64,000 nt of DNA. Origin: Blasia pusilla (Eukaryota > Marchantiophyta > Marchantiopsida > Blasiales). Made by a program: the position numbers and the translations under genes. Shown here piece after piece: positions 25,025 to 37,914 of the stretch. The notes beneath the pieces were generated by a model that made no database searches, was not told the origin of the DNA, and worked only from the letters and a program-made list of their open reading frames with translations. Where the stretch lies: positions 57,474,001-57,538,000 of the forward strand of contig CM114271.1 of NCBI GenBank assembly GCA_050084515.1, in the 5' to 3' direction. Each line of letters begins with the position of its first letter. The stretch's first letter is position 1.

Positions 25025-25191
25025 TCTATACTATTAAAAGAGTCTGGGGTTTCAGCCAAGGGCTTCCTCCGCTTGACACGTATGCATTTTAGGCCCTTCC
25101 CGTACTGACATGTGGCGGGCTTAATAGGAGCTAACAGTTAAGTTAAGGGGGACGGGCAGTTTCACTTGTGCATCGCACGGGCGACAGCTAG
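25025..25191 (+). mobile_element. 167-bp non-autonomous Helitron
   Basis: The 5' end is TCTATACTATTAAAAG directly after an A. The 3' end has a GTGC-ATC-GCAC hairpin, GGGCGACAG, then CTAG directly before a T. These are the classic plant Helitron features: 5' TC, subterminal GC-rich hairpin about 10 bases from a CTRR terminus, and insertion between A and T. There is no coding sequence. It sits inside decayed retroelement DNA and is therefore younger than it. Confidence 0.85.
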
Positions 25192-26200
25192 TATGTTATG
25201 TTATGTTGAGAGAGTACATAGTGGAGTCTAAGTCCTTTATGACCTATTATGGATGGGTAAGATGTGTACACATGTTATCATGATGATTTCAAGAGGGTTA
25301 TATTTGTAATGACACTCACTTTGGAGTTCATCTTTAGAAATGAATCTTAAGAAGAGGGATTTGTGATACAACCCAACTACGATATGATATTGATTGTATA
25401 GTATATTAATCTTAAAGTGTAGAGAGTTAAGAATAGGCTAGGATTGATATTGAGAGCATACAATTTTTTGTTGTTACGTATCGACTTATATCTCTTTTCT
25501 CTAAGTACATCATATATCAACTATGTTGCAAGTGGGTTGAAGTGTAATCTAGATCCACATTAGTGAGATGCAACTCGAGTCTGGTCACATGATGAGAGTA
25601 AGGAGGAGATAATGCAAGGGTGACACGTATCTATCTACTTAGGTTGTTGACCATGGAGATCTACGTGACATCGACGAGGTTAAATAAGGAGTGCTTTAAT
25701 TTAGAGGGCCTCTTTTGCAATGGAGAAACATGTGGCCAAGACATATATGAGAATTGAAGATGCAATATTGGATTTGCTATCTATGCATAAGCAACATAAT
25801 AGCCGCAATGATTGTGCGGGAGCATGATCAGAGCCTACAACAAGTCAAGTGGCTCAAATGGGAGGTGTCATGGTATTTTTAATCTAGCAAGAATAGGTAG
25901 TATACCCCAATAGGGAGGCTAAATGTGTAGCTAAGCATGGAGAGGCCATGGGTGATCTCTTGGCCTTCCTCCGTGATTTATGTTTGCAAATCACAATTTG
26001 GGATTTCTTGGAATCTCCTTGCATAGAGATTTTTTGGAAGTTCTTGAGTTGTGAGGAAACTATTGAGTAGGTTGATGTGGCTTGTATGTACATGTTACCT
26101 TCTCGGAACCTTGGGACACCGAGGGTGGTATATCCCAAGGAGAGGCTTGGAAAGGTTCATCTTTCCACAATTGATTGGTATGTGATTGTTGTTCATGAAG
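25192..26200 (+). mobile_element. Degenerate gypsy-family internal fragment
   Basis: About 25290-25450 matches about 10030-10180 (GGAGTTCATCTTTAGAA against GGAGCTCATCTTTCTTTAG, then GTGATA and GATTGATA words). About 25650-25860 matches about 12030-12210 (ATGTGGCCAAGA and the following TGGATTTGCTAT-type words). No open frame survives. Confidence 0.5.
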
Positions 26201-27452
26201 GCGACATACAACATCCTATTGATTTAAGGACCTTTGGATACTTCACTTTTTGAGCCCCTCTTTTATTTTCCATCAGGCATATTTATTGAGTTTCATTTTA
26301 CGATCCCTACTTGTTCTCACTATTTTTTCCTTGGCCGTTTAGAGTATCCATATGTATTAATTACTTTTTTTCCGATTTCCCGTCTAGCAGGAAAGGCCGG
26401 CTAACGGTTTCCTTTCTAATAGAAAGATATGAAAATAAATTTTATTCGCCCGGAAGAGCTTTATGGCAACCTTTGGAACGTTTTCAATGAGCCACACGGA
26501 CACCTGCGCTGTAAGCCGCTCCCTGCACGACACGTGCCTTCCGAATTACGAGACAAACACGACGGCGATGGAGCGTTTCCCTGCCCATCGAATCGAAACA
26601 AAGGAATTCGAAGCATTTACCCCTCCCTTTTCCCTTTCTCCATTCCGGCAGCAGTCCTGCGCATCCTCACACGTATTTTGAGCTCCCCATTTTTTTCGGT
26701 GCCCCCCCCTCCCTTCCCCAGATGATCGTGTCCTCTCCCTTCACGCTCTCGGATTAGTTACCGCAGATCCAGTGCGTCGCTGTAGTCAGGCAATTCATCA
26801 CATGCTCAGCATTCATAGCGAGCGAGGAAGGAGAGAGAGAGAGAGAGAGAGAGGAGTGGAGTTACACAAAGTTGCTGTATAGATCAGTTATGTCTATTGA
26901 CATTACTCATCAACACAATGAGACCCAGGGAAACTCGTGATCAGCTTCGCCCGTGAGGCCATTACGGCAAGAGGAAATTTTTTTCCTGAAAATAGAACTG
27001 GTGGGGCAACTTTTGGAGCTGAGACAGGAGGGACGGACGGACGGGCGGGCGGGCGGGCAGGCGGGTTGAAAAGGGACTGTGGTGATGGATAACTTCAGCC
27101 GTGTAGTGATGAGCACGTCACCAGTATTTCGGACAAATAGCTGAGAACAGGTGTGTGGGGATTGGCTCAGGTGCGGTTGATGAAGGCGGGTAGACCTCTT
27201 TGGAGATATAAACGGAGGGTCCTTGTGAAATGAAGCTGTGCTTTTGCTGGAATTGATGCGTTTGACATATACGGTTCCACTCAGACGTTATCAGCGGCAC
27301 CACACGGCACCTGATGAGGATTTAATAAAAGTTTCCTGTAGACAAGTTGGCGGTGTCGTGACGATTGAGGCTCATTAGGAATCGGACCTTGGAGGTAATG
27401 AAATGTGTGGTGCGAACAACGCACTAGACCTTGGCTTCGAGGTGGGTTAGCG
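26201..27452 (+). promoter_or_regulatory. Upstream region of the ALMT gene
   Basis: No supportable gene. It contains a (GA)n microsatellite at 26830-26852, a stepped GGAC/GGGC minisatellite at about 27029-27065 including a four-run G-tract, and the ALMT start at 27453. Promoter and 5' UTR are expected in the right half, but no transcription start can be placed. Confidence 0.4.
27043..27057 (+). other. Potential G-quadruplex (four G3 runs, 1-base loops)
   Basis: GGGCGGGCGGGCGGG on the plus strand, followed by CAGGCGGG, 396 bases upstream of the ALMT start codon. G3 runs separated by single C loops are the most stable quadruplex class in DNA and RNA. It is part of a GGAC/GGGC tandem tract. Confidence 0.8.
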
Positions 27453-30400
27453 ATGGCAGACTCGCTCACTCAGCCGTTGTTGAGTGGAGAGCAGCAGAGT
27501 AGAAGAGAAGAGGAGGATGTAGTGGTTCCGGCAGACACGCTCACGCAAGCATTTTTGAGAGCAAAACAACAGAACATACTAGACAATGCCGTGGTGATAC
27601 GGACGGAATCGCTCACGGAACCGCTGTTGAGCGAAGAGCAACAGAACGGAAGTCAAGATGTCGTTGTAGAGGGTAATCGAGGAGATCAGAACAGAGGAGA
27701 AGATGGGGTGGCGCAGGAAGCATCGCAAGGTGGAAACGTTGCAGCTGCCACCGGCAAAGTTAAGAAATCCGTGTTCATCGTGCGCCTAGGAGAATATTTG
27801 ACATGGATTGTCACTATTGTGCGGAATTTCTTCAGCCGAGTCAGGGCAGAGCTGAAGAATGCATCCACACCTGCCAAGGCAGGGTTAGCTGCTGCATTAT
27901 GTTCTCTGCTGTGTTTCGCACCAGGTCCCCTGAGTGTGCTGAACAAGAATGGGGTGTGGGCAGTAGTGACAGCAGACGTTGTGTTGGAAGCGAATGTTGG
28001 GCTCACCATCAGCAAAGGCCTCAATCGTACCCTTGGAACTTTAGCAGCAGCTTGCCTCGCCTTAGGAGTGAATTATTTTGCTCCTTATATGGGCCGGTAT
28101 GAACCCTTGTACATCATGACATGGGTGTTCGTGGGTGCTGGAACCGCTACAATGTTCAAGTTCAGACGCCCTTTCAAGGATCGTTGGAATTATGGAGTCG
28201 CAATGTCAATGCTTGCTTTCCACATTCTGATTCTCTCCCAGGTTGATTACAAGGACAAGATCGTTTTGCCGCTGATCCGACTTGTGAACATAACCATCGG
28301 ATTCTTGACCATGTCTCTCGTTAACTTGGCCATAGCCCCCAAGTATGCTGGCTCGACGCTCAATGAGCTGGTTGCAAAAAATTTTGAGAGGGCAGGGGAG
28401 GCGATGGAGCGCTGCGTGGCCGCCTATTGTGAAGGCAAGATACTAGACCAGGTCGGGGATATGCTGACGGGGAAGATTCCAGACGATCCCATCCACAAGA
28501 CTTTTCATGAGATTGTGAATGCCGATTCCGAGTGCGACAAGCTTGTAAGTCTTTCGAACTGCTGCTTCGGTCCCGTGGATGCTGGATTTCTTACATTCAG
28601 GTGTGGTAAACTGCCAGCTGGCTGTAGGAATTGATAACTCCTTGCACCATGGACTGATTGGCATTTACTGCAATCAGCACCGTAACCGAGTATATCTAAG
28701 ATCATGTCGTGGGGTTCATTTTATCATGCCTTTTTTCCATTCATGTAGCGATTCTAAAGGAACTTGCCCGCGTTATCTAACAAAGGGGCATGGGTCTGTT
28801 GGACATTTGAAAGCAAGAATTTTGGAGTGTGCAGCCGAGTCCTAACTCGTACATGACCTGTTGATATTTGTTGCAAATTTACGAGGAACTTGTGGACCAT
28901 GACTAATTGTTGTTGGTCCGTGGGGCAGTTGAAAGCAGTGCCGTTCGAGCCATGCCATGGCCCATTCGGCTATAATTATCCATGGGATACTTACGCGGAC
29001 ATAACAGACAATCTCCGTTACACTCTCTATGACGTCATAGCACTGGACTCGTGTCTGCGTGCTGAAATTCAGGCACCTCAGAACCTGCGCAACGAATGTA
29101 AAGATGAGTTCATGACCATCGGAAAAGAATGTGCCCGGTAAGTCCCATCTCTCTCTCCCTCTATTTATTTGTCACTAACTGGTTCATGTAAGATATTTAC
29201 GTGGGAAAGAGCGCCACGCCACTCTGAAATTGCTAAGCTTGTAACTCCAGAGCTACTCTCCAAGCATGGTATCTTTATGCACTGACTAGTAATATGTTTT
29301 GGACTCCCGAATGTGGGAAGGTAGATTTTGTTGTGAAAACCTTCCCGGCTGTTAGCGGAAACCTCTGGACTAACCCTTTCTCTGATACTGACCCATACTC
29401 TGTGAGATAGTTTTCATCCTCTCTTGTACTACTCTCTTCACTTCTCCCTCCTTCCTCCTGCACCCATTTCAATTTCTAGCATCATCTTACCAGTGCGCAG
29501 GTACCCATGGTTGTAAGGCTACGAAATCGATAGAATCTTTTTCCGGTTCTAAAAAATCGAGGTCTTGTCCTCATTTCCGAATATCACTGATTTCTGAGAT
29601 TTTGCCTGGTTTGTGATTGCCTCCCAAGGCTCAAGGGCAGCTTCTTATTCTAACCTTCAATCCCTCATCCATTTGGTGATCAACAGAATCAACCACGTTC
29701 CTAGTTTCTCTATTAGGTGCCTTTTTAGTCAAGGTCCCATCTGCTCTAACCTAACGATATCCTGGCCTTGTTGAATGACTGAACTCCTTTCTGGAGATTG
29801 CTTTTTGCCTTCATCCATCTCATTGGGTGGTTTGCTTGCAGATGACAATGCCCTATCTTGGAGATTCTCGCCTGAAAGAGTCTCTCTTCCCTCTCTTTCT
29901 GAACATGTGAGCATTCCAAATAAAAGTGAAGTACCCACATGAGCTTACGAATAAAATGACACAATGGAGATAACACACCCACCCAATTTTGATGAAAGTG
30001 ACCGTCCTGAACTTCCACTACATGAAAATCCACAGAAATCTAGAGTTCTAAGCGCTGAAGGAATCAATACTCAGTTGTTCTATGATGGTACCTGGAACGC
30101 ACCAAATTTCTTTTATGAGAACCAAGTTCCAGGTGACAACTTCAAGGTCATCAACTGTTCCTCCCCCGGGGCTGTGAATAAAAGGAATCATGTGTATTAA
30201 AAAAACTCAGGGGACCAGCTACTTTTGTCTAAAATCTGAGGAAATGTACAAGAAAGTGCAAGATTTGAAAATCTGGAAAACTGATGGTGAACTCTGGATA
30301 TGCTTTTTGAAATAAGCAGCAAACTTGTTGTGAATTCTTGTGCAAACATTTATCTTTGCATGGAGAGCTGACGCCTTCCTAGTAATCAATGCAAAAGGGT

Positions 30401-33238
30401 GGTAACAGAAGCAGGTGGTAGACTAGTAAATACCGTTGTGCCTTGTTGACAAGCTGTATCAGCAAGGTTATCAACAGCGAAGTACTTGAATGAGATTGAA
30501 AAAAAGCTGAATTTTGGTTACTGTTACATTTTTTTTTATTGAGATTTAATTATTGCTAGTGTTCCCAGCGTTTGCCCATACTCAGAAATCGTTTGCCCAT
30601 ACTCAGAAATATTCTACTTATCAGCTACTTATTGAAGTCGGGCTCCTTTGGTCGGATTTCATGGTGCCATGAAAGCATCACAGCCTATTAGACAACCTAA
30701 CTAGTGGAACCCAACCAGAACTTTTGTGATGCAAATCTAGATGTGATTAGATTGAGAAGTAGACAAGTCTTATTCTTGCCTGGTTGAAAGTCTTAAATTT
30801 CAGTAGTTTATTGATAGTACGAACACCCTGATTTCACCCTTCAAATTGGCACCATTCTCAGCCACAACGTGGGGAGGCACAAAATGAGTCCCAGTCCTGT
30901 CCATCTTAGTGCCACCTCTACTATACTTCATGAAGGTCATGATATTGCAAAATATGCTTCAGACTCAAATTTTCCTTGTTCCCTTTCTCCTGTCCATAAT
31001 CTTTGCCACCTACAGATTGTTACAAGCATTAGGTTTTAATTCATGTGGTATGGTCATCCTGTTGACTTGGTTGTACAACAGTTGGGTCCAAATTAATCAA
31101 TTGAGTTTAAAGGCAATGAAAAGATGATTCATCTTTACTTGTTAGAACTAAGCTGTTATGTTGTTGGATTGAATTTGTTGTGCATGACTGAGGGAATAGG
31201 ACTAGCAGTGCAATGCAAGCAACTGAGTCATTTCTGCAGGGATATTTGCCGCCATAATAAAGGGTCTAATCTCACAGTGTTAGAATCCTTCTCTGGGTTA
31301 CTAAATCCAGCTCGAAGTTAAGTTTGAATAGGGCTACACCGTTGAACCACAAAAGAAGTAGGGTGGGTGCACAGTTAAGATCCTGCACTCTCTGGGGATA
31401 TGGCTGAGAATTTTCATGTCAGTCACTGGTCACAGCCGAGACATTTCCAGCAGAAGAACAAACTCTGAAGTCCACAGTTTCCAATCTTGTCTTCTTAGAG
31501 CTACTTTCCAAGTACAACACCGGGCTCAATTTTTGGAATTCTGGCTCAGTGAAACTTGTCCCCAAGAGTCACAACAGAACTCTTCAAATGCGTTTCAGGT
31601 TATAGGCTGCTTCATCTATCAAAAAACTTCAACCATTGATCGCTGACTTTCTCTCCTATCCACAATTTTTACAAGTAGCCTCCAGTTGTTCACTATTGTT
31701 TCTCCCCCAAAATTATTTGTCCTTAAGTTCACTATTTCTTGTTCCTTATTGAGTCCTTATTAATAAGTCTGTGCAGCCCAGAGTGCACAAACCAGGCTTG
31801 AGAGTTTTAATGGCTTTTAAATCATTGGTTGAGTTCTGTCACAAACTCAGTTTGTCGATTCTTTTTTCCCAGACATAATCTTGAAGAGTTTTTGACCGTG
31901 GATCTTGATGAATAAAGTGTCACCAGTTGCAATATTCTCTACTGTTGTCAAGAGTCATAAATCGTTGGGTGATGACATTTTTATGCAGCGTTTTCCGGAC
32001 TCTTGGAGGAAGTTTGCGAGAAATGCAACAGGTTCACAGCCAGGAGATAACACAGCGTGCTGAAGAACGGGCAGCACTTCTCCAACACAAGATCGCAAAG
32101 CTTTCCACTTCAATCTTTGGTGCTGCTGGTCCCCGAAGAAGCCTTGACCTTGATGCAGGGTTGAAAAGAGGGCATGAGAATGTCGACGTCCCATATCTCT
32201 TTATGGATTCCATGAACCTATACTCTCCACCACTAATCACAGTTCCCATAGGCTCTCAACTATATCATGGCAGGTCTCCAGTAGAGTGGTAAGTGCTGTT
32301 CCTCAATTCTGGCTGATTTGCTTAATCTTGTTACTATTGTTCTTGGATGGGTAACTGTCTTATCTTCTAGAAATATGTCAGGAGGATCCATTGGCCTTAT
32401 TTCTTAAGAGCAAGAGACTTAGTGAAGAACTTATTATCTCAAACATACAATGTCGGTGCCACAAGCATTTATACTATTAAAGCAGGATATCTCTTTGGTT
32501 TTTAATGCCTACAATGGTTCAGGAGATGGCTTTCCGGTATATAATTAAGTTGTTTACAGGTATGTATAGGGTTTTTGGTTCCATTTGAACATGAGTTCTA
32601 TTTTAATTTTAAAAAATTGAATATAGTGCCCTTGAAGACTTTGCGCATCATCACAATGGAATTTTCAGTACTAGGCTTGCTAATTAAGGCAAGAAGTTTG
32701 AGAATCTTATGTTGACTAGAGAAGTGGATAGACATCTGTTTGAGGGTTACATGATGGGATTCTCAGATCTTTGAACTTGAAGTTTAGTTGTTGACTTCCT
32801 CTTTTCCATTGATGGTGGAAGGAGTGGCTCGAACAAAGAAAATGTCCAAAGGTTTTGAGTTATCCACCAAAAGTTAGAAGCTGTATTGTTGTGGAAGCTG
32901 GCAAATATTAGTGTGGTAACTCTCTTTTTATGTGTGAGTCGGCCTCATTTTGCTCGGTCTTTGTTTGGCTGATCCTATTTACTTTTGGTTGCAGGTCTTG
33001 TGGAACAGATGTGGTGGATGAAACACAGGAATACCTGAGGAAAAATGCAGATGTGACCAGGCAAAGAATATCAGCTCTTTCGCTCATTAAATTCGGTTCG
33101 CTCTTGATAGAATTAGTCGCCAAAGCAAAATATGTGGTGTCCATAGTAGATGAGCTTGCAATCAAGGCTGATTTCAGTAGTGCTTCTCCTCCTGTCTCAA
33201 ATGTCTCGAGCCCTAAAGCAGGTTCTCAATACTTCTAA
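27453..33238 (+). CDS. Aluminum-activated malate transporter (ALMT) family anion channel
   Basis: Complete gene, four coding exons: 27453-28544, 28920-29137, 31989-32288 and 32995-33238. They join in frame at GT-AG sites (phases 0, 2, 2) to give 617 residues. The membrane domain (about residues 110-310) contains WAVVTADVVLEANVGLTISKG and GLNRTLGTLAA, a strongly conserved ALMT block, then WVFVGAGTATMF and the HILILSQ and IGFLTMSLVNLAI helices. Exon 2 carries the family's FEP.HG...YPWDTY cytosolic signature and LDSCLRAEIQAP. The long cytosolic C-terminus is helical and hydrophilic. ALMT proteins conduct malate and other anions across plasma membrane or tonoplast. The N-terminus has three tandem copies of a DSLTQPLL-type repeat, and two of them keep a dileucine. 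An in-frame ATG at 27405 would add 16 residues. Intron 2 is 2.85 kb and carries no intact gene. Confidence 0.93.
30572..30615. repeat. 22-base tandem duplication in ALMT intron 2
   Basis: GTTTGCCCATACTCAGAAAT occurs twice in direct succession with a two-base linker. It is too short to interpret beyond a local slippage or insertion event. Confidence 0.8.
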
Positions 33239-35338
33239 GGAGTCCACACTGCCATCTCGTCCAGATTCTGATGAGGAATTTTTTCTTATTTCCTACAATA
33301 CTCAATTTCAACGTCGGCCCCTGGTGTCAAGAAAATATTTACTCAACTGGCACACTGTGTGTGACACTGCTGGTCCTTAACCAACACTTGCCATTAGCGG
33401 CTGACTAAACCAACACTTTGGAACTTGTGGAGGTCTTGGTCTCAAACAGTTGATGAGTGATTTAACTGTAGAGTTCATGAGTGAGTTATTTACTGAATGA
33501 ACTCTAATGACATGTTCCAATCCGGGTGAAATATTTAAAACATGTCTTAAAAAAGACTCTTCCATGAATTGTCTCCATGTGACATCAATGAGGGTGTAAA
33601 TGAAATCTGACATCGTTGGGCAATGAGTAGCTCACGTCGAGGTCTGCTTTGTGTACATGTGCCTAAGTTTCCATACGCAATTTGTTGTTAGATGATGCTC
33701 TTGTCTACCTCAGGATCTGTTGCCCATCTATCTTCGAGTGTGTAGTACAATTTCAGAGTACAAAGTCTCAAATTGTTCATTCTGAGGTGGTAGGGCACCG
33801 GGTTCCACGACCCCATGCCCTATGCCCTGCGATTTGCCTGTGTATCCTCAAACGAATCTGATCAGGGCTTATCCGACTATTATTGTGACTGTCTCAAATT
33901 GTTTCCCACTGATTTCTATCCTCAAATTTCTGATTGAGGATTGCCTCACCATCATTGCAACCATCCCAAGTGGTTTTCCAGTAAATTTTTGAACTTAGCT
34001 GCGTTTTGAGATTGTATCACGTCATGCATACTTTCCTTCCTGAAACATCCCTTGTAAATGTGTGCTATTTGAGAATGTGTTCAAGAACTAAATCCCGTCA
34101 ACTCTTTCTTGGGTTTAGGTCACTAGTAAGGTGCTTGTGCATGCATGGATAAGAAGTTTATGATTTGAAGTTTTAAGATAGTAAATTTATGTTTTAAAGT
34201 ATTAGGTGGAGAAGATTTTTTTTAGAAATTTCATATTATGTCAAAATCTTGACATACAACAACACTTTGAGTCTAATCACTTTCTTCATTTAAATGTGCT
34301 TCACTTCCATTCATGATAGGGATTGAACTGTTTTGTCCTACTCTAGATAGTGTTGCGTATAATCAACCACCAAAAGATGCAAGTATAGGTAAGTTCCAAT
34401 CTTTTGTAGCATTTGAGATATGAACTTATTACTAGCAATCGTAAAAGGATGGGGAGGTTTAGGGTTTATGGAGGTGAAATGAAAGTAAATCAAAAGTCAA
34501 ATGTGCATAAGAAGGAATTAGTGGGATCCAATATTCTTCTTGGTAATACTTTCAACATGCGGCATATGGCATATGTTGACAACAACGTATGGCATGAATC
34601 TTCAAATGATTATCTTAGTGCCATTTGCTCGTCCTTTCGAACCATTCACGTTCCGTAAGAGCATGATTGGTGCTCCAATCTTCAAATACACACGACGTGG
34701 AGATAGTTCAAAATGGTAAAGAGATATTCAAGAATCATGTTAGATAAATACAACTCATCCTCTCATTTGGAAAGGACCATTCCAAGGAGGAGGAGTGCTT
34801 TTATGGGGCTGGAGTGAGGCACTTCATTGGTTAGCACATGAGCATGTAGATGGTGTGGAGAGAGATCTTTGCATCATACCAAGATGGATCAGAGGAGCTT
34901 GACTTGGTAGGAAGTGCTTTGTCATTGCCCCTGAACAACATATCGATTGTGTGGCGCATCTCATTAGAGGGTGTGAGGGTGTTGGATCTGGTTGCCGTGT
35001 TACAAGCACGAGTGCATGTACAACAATATTTGCTTGTGGAGCCTGATGAAGTTGCAATGCGACTACGTTTTCTTGACTTGTTACCCGAGTCGACCATTAA
35101 GGTTACTAGAGTTTCATTGATGGATGCGCAAGACTTGAATCAAATTTGGACCATTAACTTGGTCATTGCATATTAACCATGTTAGGACCATTTGCATAAT
35201 GGACAAGAAGGTAGTATGGGTGTCCAAGTTGTTTTGGGAGATGGTAAGGGGCTTGTGGCATTTGCAAGAGTATCACTCTTGTTCTCCAACTTACATTATG
35301 GAGAATGTACCAATTTTGGGTGATTCTCACGTATGCAT
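33239..35338. other. Region between ALMT and solo LTR 1, no gene supported
   Basis: The first few hundred bases should include the ALMT 3' UTR. A 10-bp inverted repeat (TAGAGTTCAT/ATGAACTCTA) spans 33469-33506. An ORF at 34850-35176 (108 residues) and its antisense partners show no recognisable motif. Around 34400-35300 the DNA looks like decayed repeat sequence. No RNA gene is seen. Confidence 0.4.
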
Positions 35339-36368
35339 TGTCGCGACCCTCATAACCAAATGAACACCAAATAGGCGCCAAGTGGAACATCAGAATTCTA
35401 GTGGACTCACGCTACGATGATCGTGCTTTGGAGAGGCTTTTGGAAAGGTCTCTTGGAAAAGTCCAAGAGACGAAATGCGGAACAGAGTTGTGCGTTTCAT
35501 ATGTTTTTTGTCGCGACCAAGAAACCTGGACAAAACGTAAACCAAGACTTGAGATGAGTTGAGTCTTGGAAGGTTGGTTGCCAAAGAGGTGAGAACCAGT
35601 TTTGGAACATGACTAGCATTTGGGGATTTTGATTCTGTTTTAGATCATAACATTTAGTCCCAAGATGCGTTTATGATAATTAAGGGCGCGTTGGAAAGCT
35701 TATCTCAAGATGCCTCCAATGTATCAAAGATCTTAGCAAACGCATAATTACAAGCTGAGATATTGGCCAAAAACGACTGTGAGAGCAATCAGGTTCAGGG
35801 CCAATCTGAGGGGCCCGACTGTCTTTCCTAAAGTTAGGGGGAGGGCGGGGATCCCCAAAAGTACTTGTAAGGGGGAGTCTCTCCAAGGATTCTTGGAACA
35901 CAAACCCCACTTTGAGCACCAAACGGCATCTCAAGGGCATGGGATGGAACGGGAGTTTGGCGTTGGAACTCAAAATCCAAACCTGATCCAAGGGAATGGA
36001 CTTCGTAAGCCACACGTGGATTCCAACCCGTGATTCACTTTTCGTGACTCACGGCTAGGGACTCATTGGATGTCCATTGAATAGTTGGAACCGGTAGGCA
36101 TTCAAATGCCGTTTGAGGTTCTTGAACCGACCAGAAAGTTTGTCCCAAGTCTTCAAAGACTTGCATGTGTTGTAAACCGTGAAACTAGGAAGGTTGAGCT
36201 TGATGAGAGGCCGAGTTGAGAACTTTGCAAGTTAGAATCGCTGATTGATCCAGACCCGGATAACGTGAGTGCGTGTTTGGATGCAGATCAGTGTTGAGAG
36301 CCTGTCCTACTAAATGCAAGCTTCCGCAACAACAAAGATGAGCGTTCAAGGAGAGTAGGCGCACGACA
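35339..36368 (+). mobile_element. Solo LTR, copy 1 (1030 bp, TSD TGCAT)
   Basis: The segment begins TGTCGCGACCCTCATAACC and ends GGCGCACGACA, the TG...CA of LTRs. It is directly flanked on both sides by TGCAT (35334-35338 and 36369-36373), a 5-bp target-site duplication. The same 1030-bp sequence recurs at 45591-46620 in the same orientation. Because each copy has its own target duplication, both are solo LTRs and not the two ends of one element. ORFs inside have no recognisable domain. Confidence 0.9.
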
Positions 36369-36373
36369 TGCAT

Positions 36374-37480
36374 GGTGAAAAGCTTACATCACATTCGTGC
36401 TCGGATCGATATAACCATGTTTTTAAATGAAGCGAGTGTAGCTTCACGAGCATACCATTGTGTGGTTGATGGGCGAAGTTGATTTATGAGGTTTTGAAGA
36501 GGGACTGGCGAACGTGGAGCGTCTCTCCCATGTCGCCCATATGTTGGTAGATTCCATCTTGGATCTTAGATGGTGATTATATACACTCACGCACAATGAT
36601 TGACCTTCATTGAAGATAGTCAATAGGGTTGGCATGCACAAACAACCTTCCCCATATTTGTGACTTTTCTTGCCTCCTATGCATATAAGGAGGCCAATCT
36701 TGGGTTGGTTTTGGATAATCTAGCACAGTCATTGGTGGACCCCGACGTTGATTAGAAAGAGCACATGATGGGGTTTCCCACAAAAGTGACAAAAATATTG
36801 TTACTATCAGAGGCATCCCAACATCATGTCTTGGGTCAAGCAAAGGAACTGAACTACTTAACATGAATTCTTAGCCTAGGAGTAGTTGAGCAACATCAAA
36901 TGTGGTTGTGATAGGTCATCTCTCTTGCATTTGTTAACCACGTCTCTACCAAGATGGTACAATCAATGGTTGGGGGCGAGATGAGAGGAGATTGAGAGAG
37001 ATCACAAGTGATTAAGAGAGACATCCATGGATTTCATGGGATGTGATGCAGGTGCATCGAGAGATCATGGTAATCTTTGCAATTGGTGTTGTACATGGTG
37101 TTGCACATTAAGGAGCACCAACTAGAGCACCAAGAGGTGAAATTTTTGAGTAAGTTGTACCTGAGTAGTTGAGTGTTGTTGATACAGACGGTGTTGCATT
37201 ATAGCAACCAAAGCCCATGCCACAAAGTTCTACCATATTCAAGATGGAAACTTGAGAGCTAGAAATTGGTCCTAAGTTGAGAGGAGGAGATTGATGCAAG
37301 ATATATCTCGATTTGTGAAGAGTCATAAGGGTTGTTTTGCATGTAATTTGCATGATTTAGGTATGGTGAAGGGTTAAGGGATCCGTATTGAGTATTCTAG
37401 CCACATGCCAATCTTTAAACAATCCTACAAGTATAGTGACATGGAGAGGGCTGCGATTTAAAGCTAGAGCCAAGACTTGG
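36374..37480 (+). mobile_element. Degenerate gypsy-family fragment
   Basis: About 36640-37000 matches about 9480-9720 and 10440-10580 in order (CTATGCATATAAGGAGGCC, GAGGCATCC and ATCAAATGTGGTTGTGA words), with many substitutions. No open frame survives. It ends in a poly-G run of 13 near 37483. Confidence 0.55.
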
Positions 37481-37914
37481 TTAAGTGGGGGGGGGGGGTT
37501 GGTATTCTAGCAAGAGAGAGGAGAGGACAATCTCTTAAAAGAAAAAAGGAAAAAAAGGAAACTCGCTTAAAAAAATAGGAGATTATAGATATTAAGTGAG
37601 TTCTTTTTTGGTTTTTTTTTTAAGAGAGGCAACTTGGTGCCACACGTGAGGTTCGAATGGGTTGCAAATTTTGGTTTTTTTTTTTGGATGGGGAAAATTT
37701 CCAATTTTTTGTTTTTTTCATCTACAACCCGTTGGAATCCGACGGGTTGCTTTTTAGGCATCAAAGCGACCCGTCAGATTTTGACGATTTACTTTTTGGG
37801 TATCAAAGCAATCCATTGGAATTCGACGGGTCACTTTAATGCCTAAAAAGGGGGGCGGGTATTCTGGCAGGAGAGAGGTTAAATAGTATAACCCTTGCGC
37901 CAGAGGGAGCGGTG
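37481..37914. repeat. Low-complexity block between two similar flanks
   Basis: A flank reading GGTATTCTAGCAAGAGAGAG occurs near 37500 and a near-identical GGGTATTCTGGCAGGAGAGA near 37857. The DNA between them is made of T-rich runs and repeated GACGGGT/GATCAAAGCGACCCG-like phrases. The arrangement may be a small element bounded by direct repeats. No gene. Confidence 0.4.

Noticed and set aside
6558-26852. (AG)n and (GA)n tracts as CRISPR-like or satellite arrays
   Set aside because: They are plain dinucleotide microsatellites (6558-6588 and 26830-26852); there are no spaced identical repeats.
27686-28102. Minus- and plus-strand ORFs inside ALMT exon 1
   Set aside because: They overlap the conserved ALMT membrane-domain coding sequence and lack any recognisable domain.
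37634-37670. tRNA T-loop-like GGTTCGAATGG
   Set aside because: No matching acceptor stem, D-arm or anticodon arm can be drawn around it.
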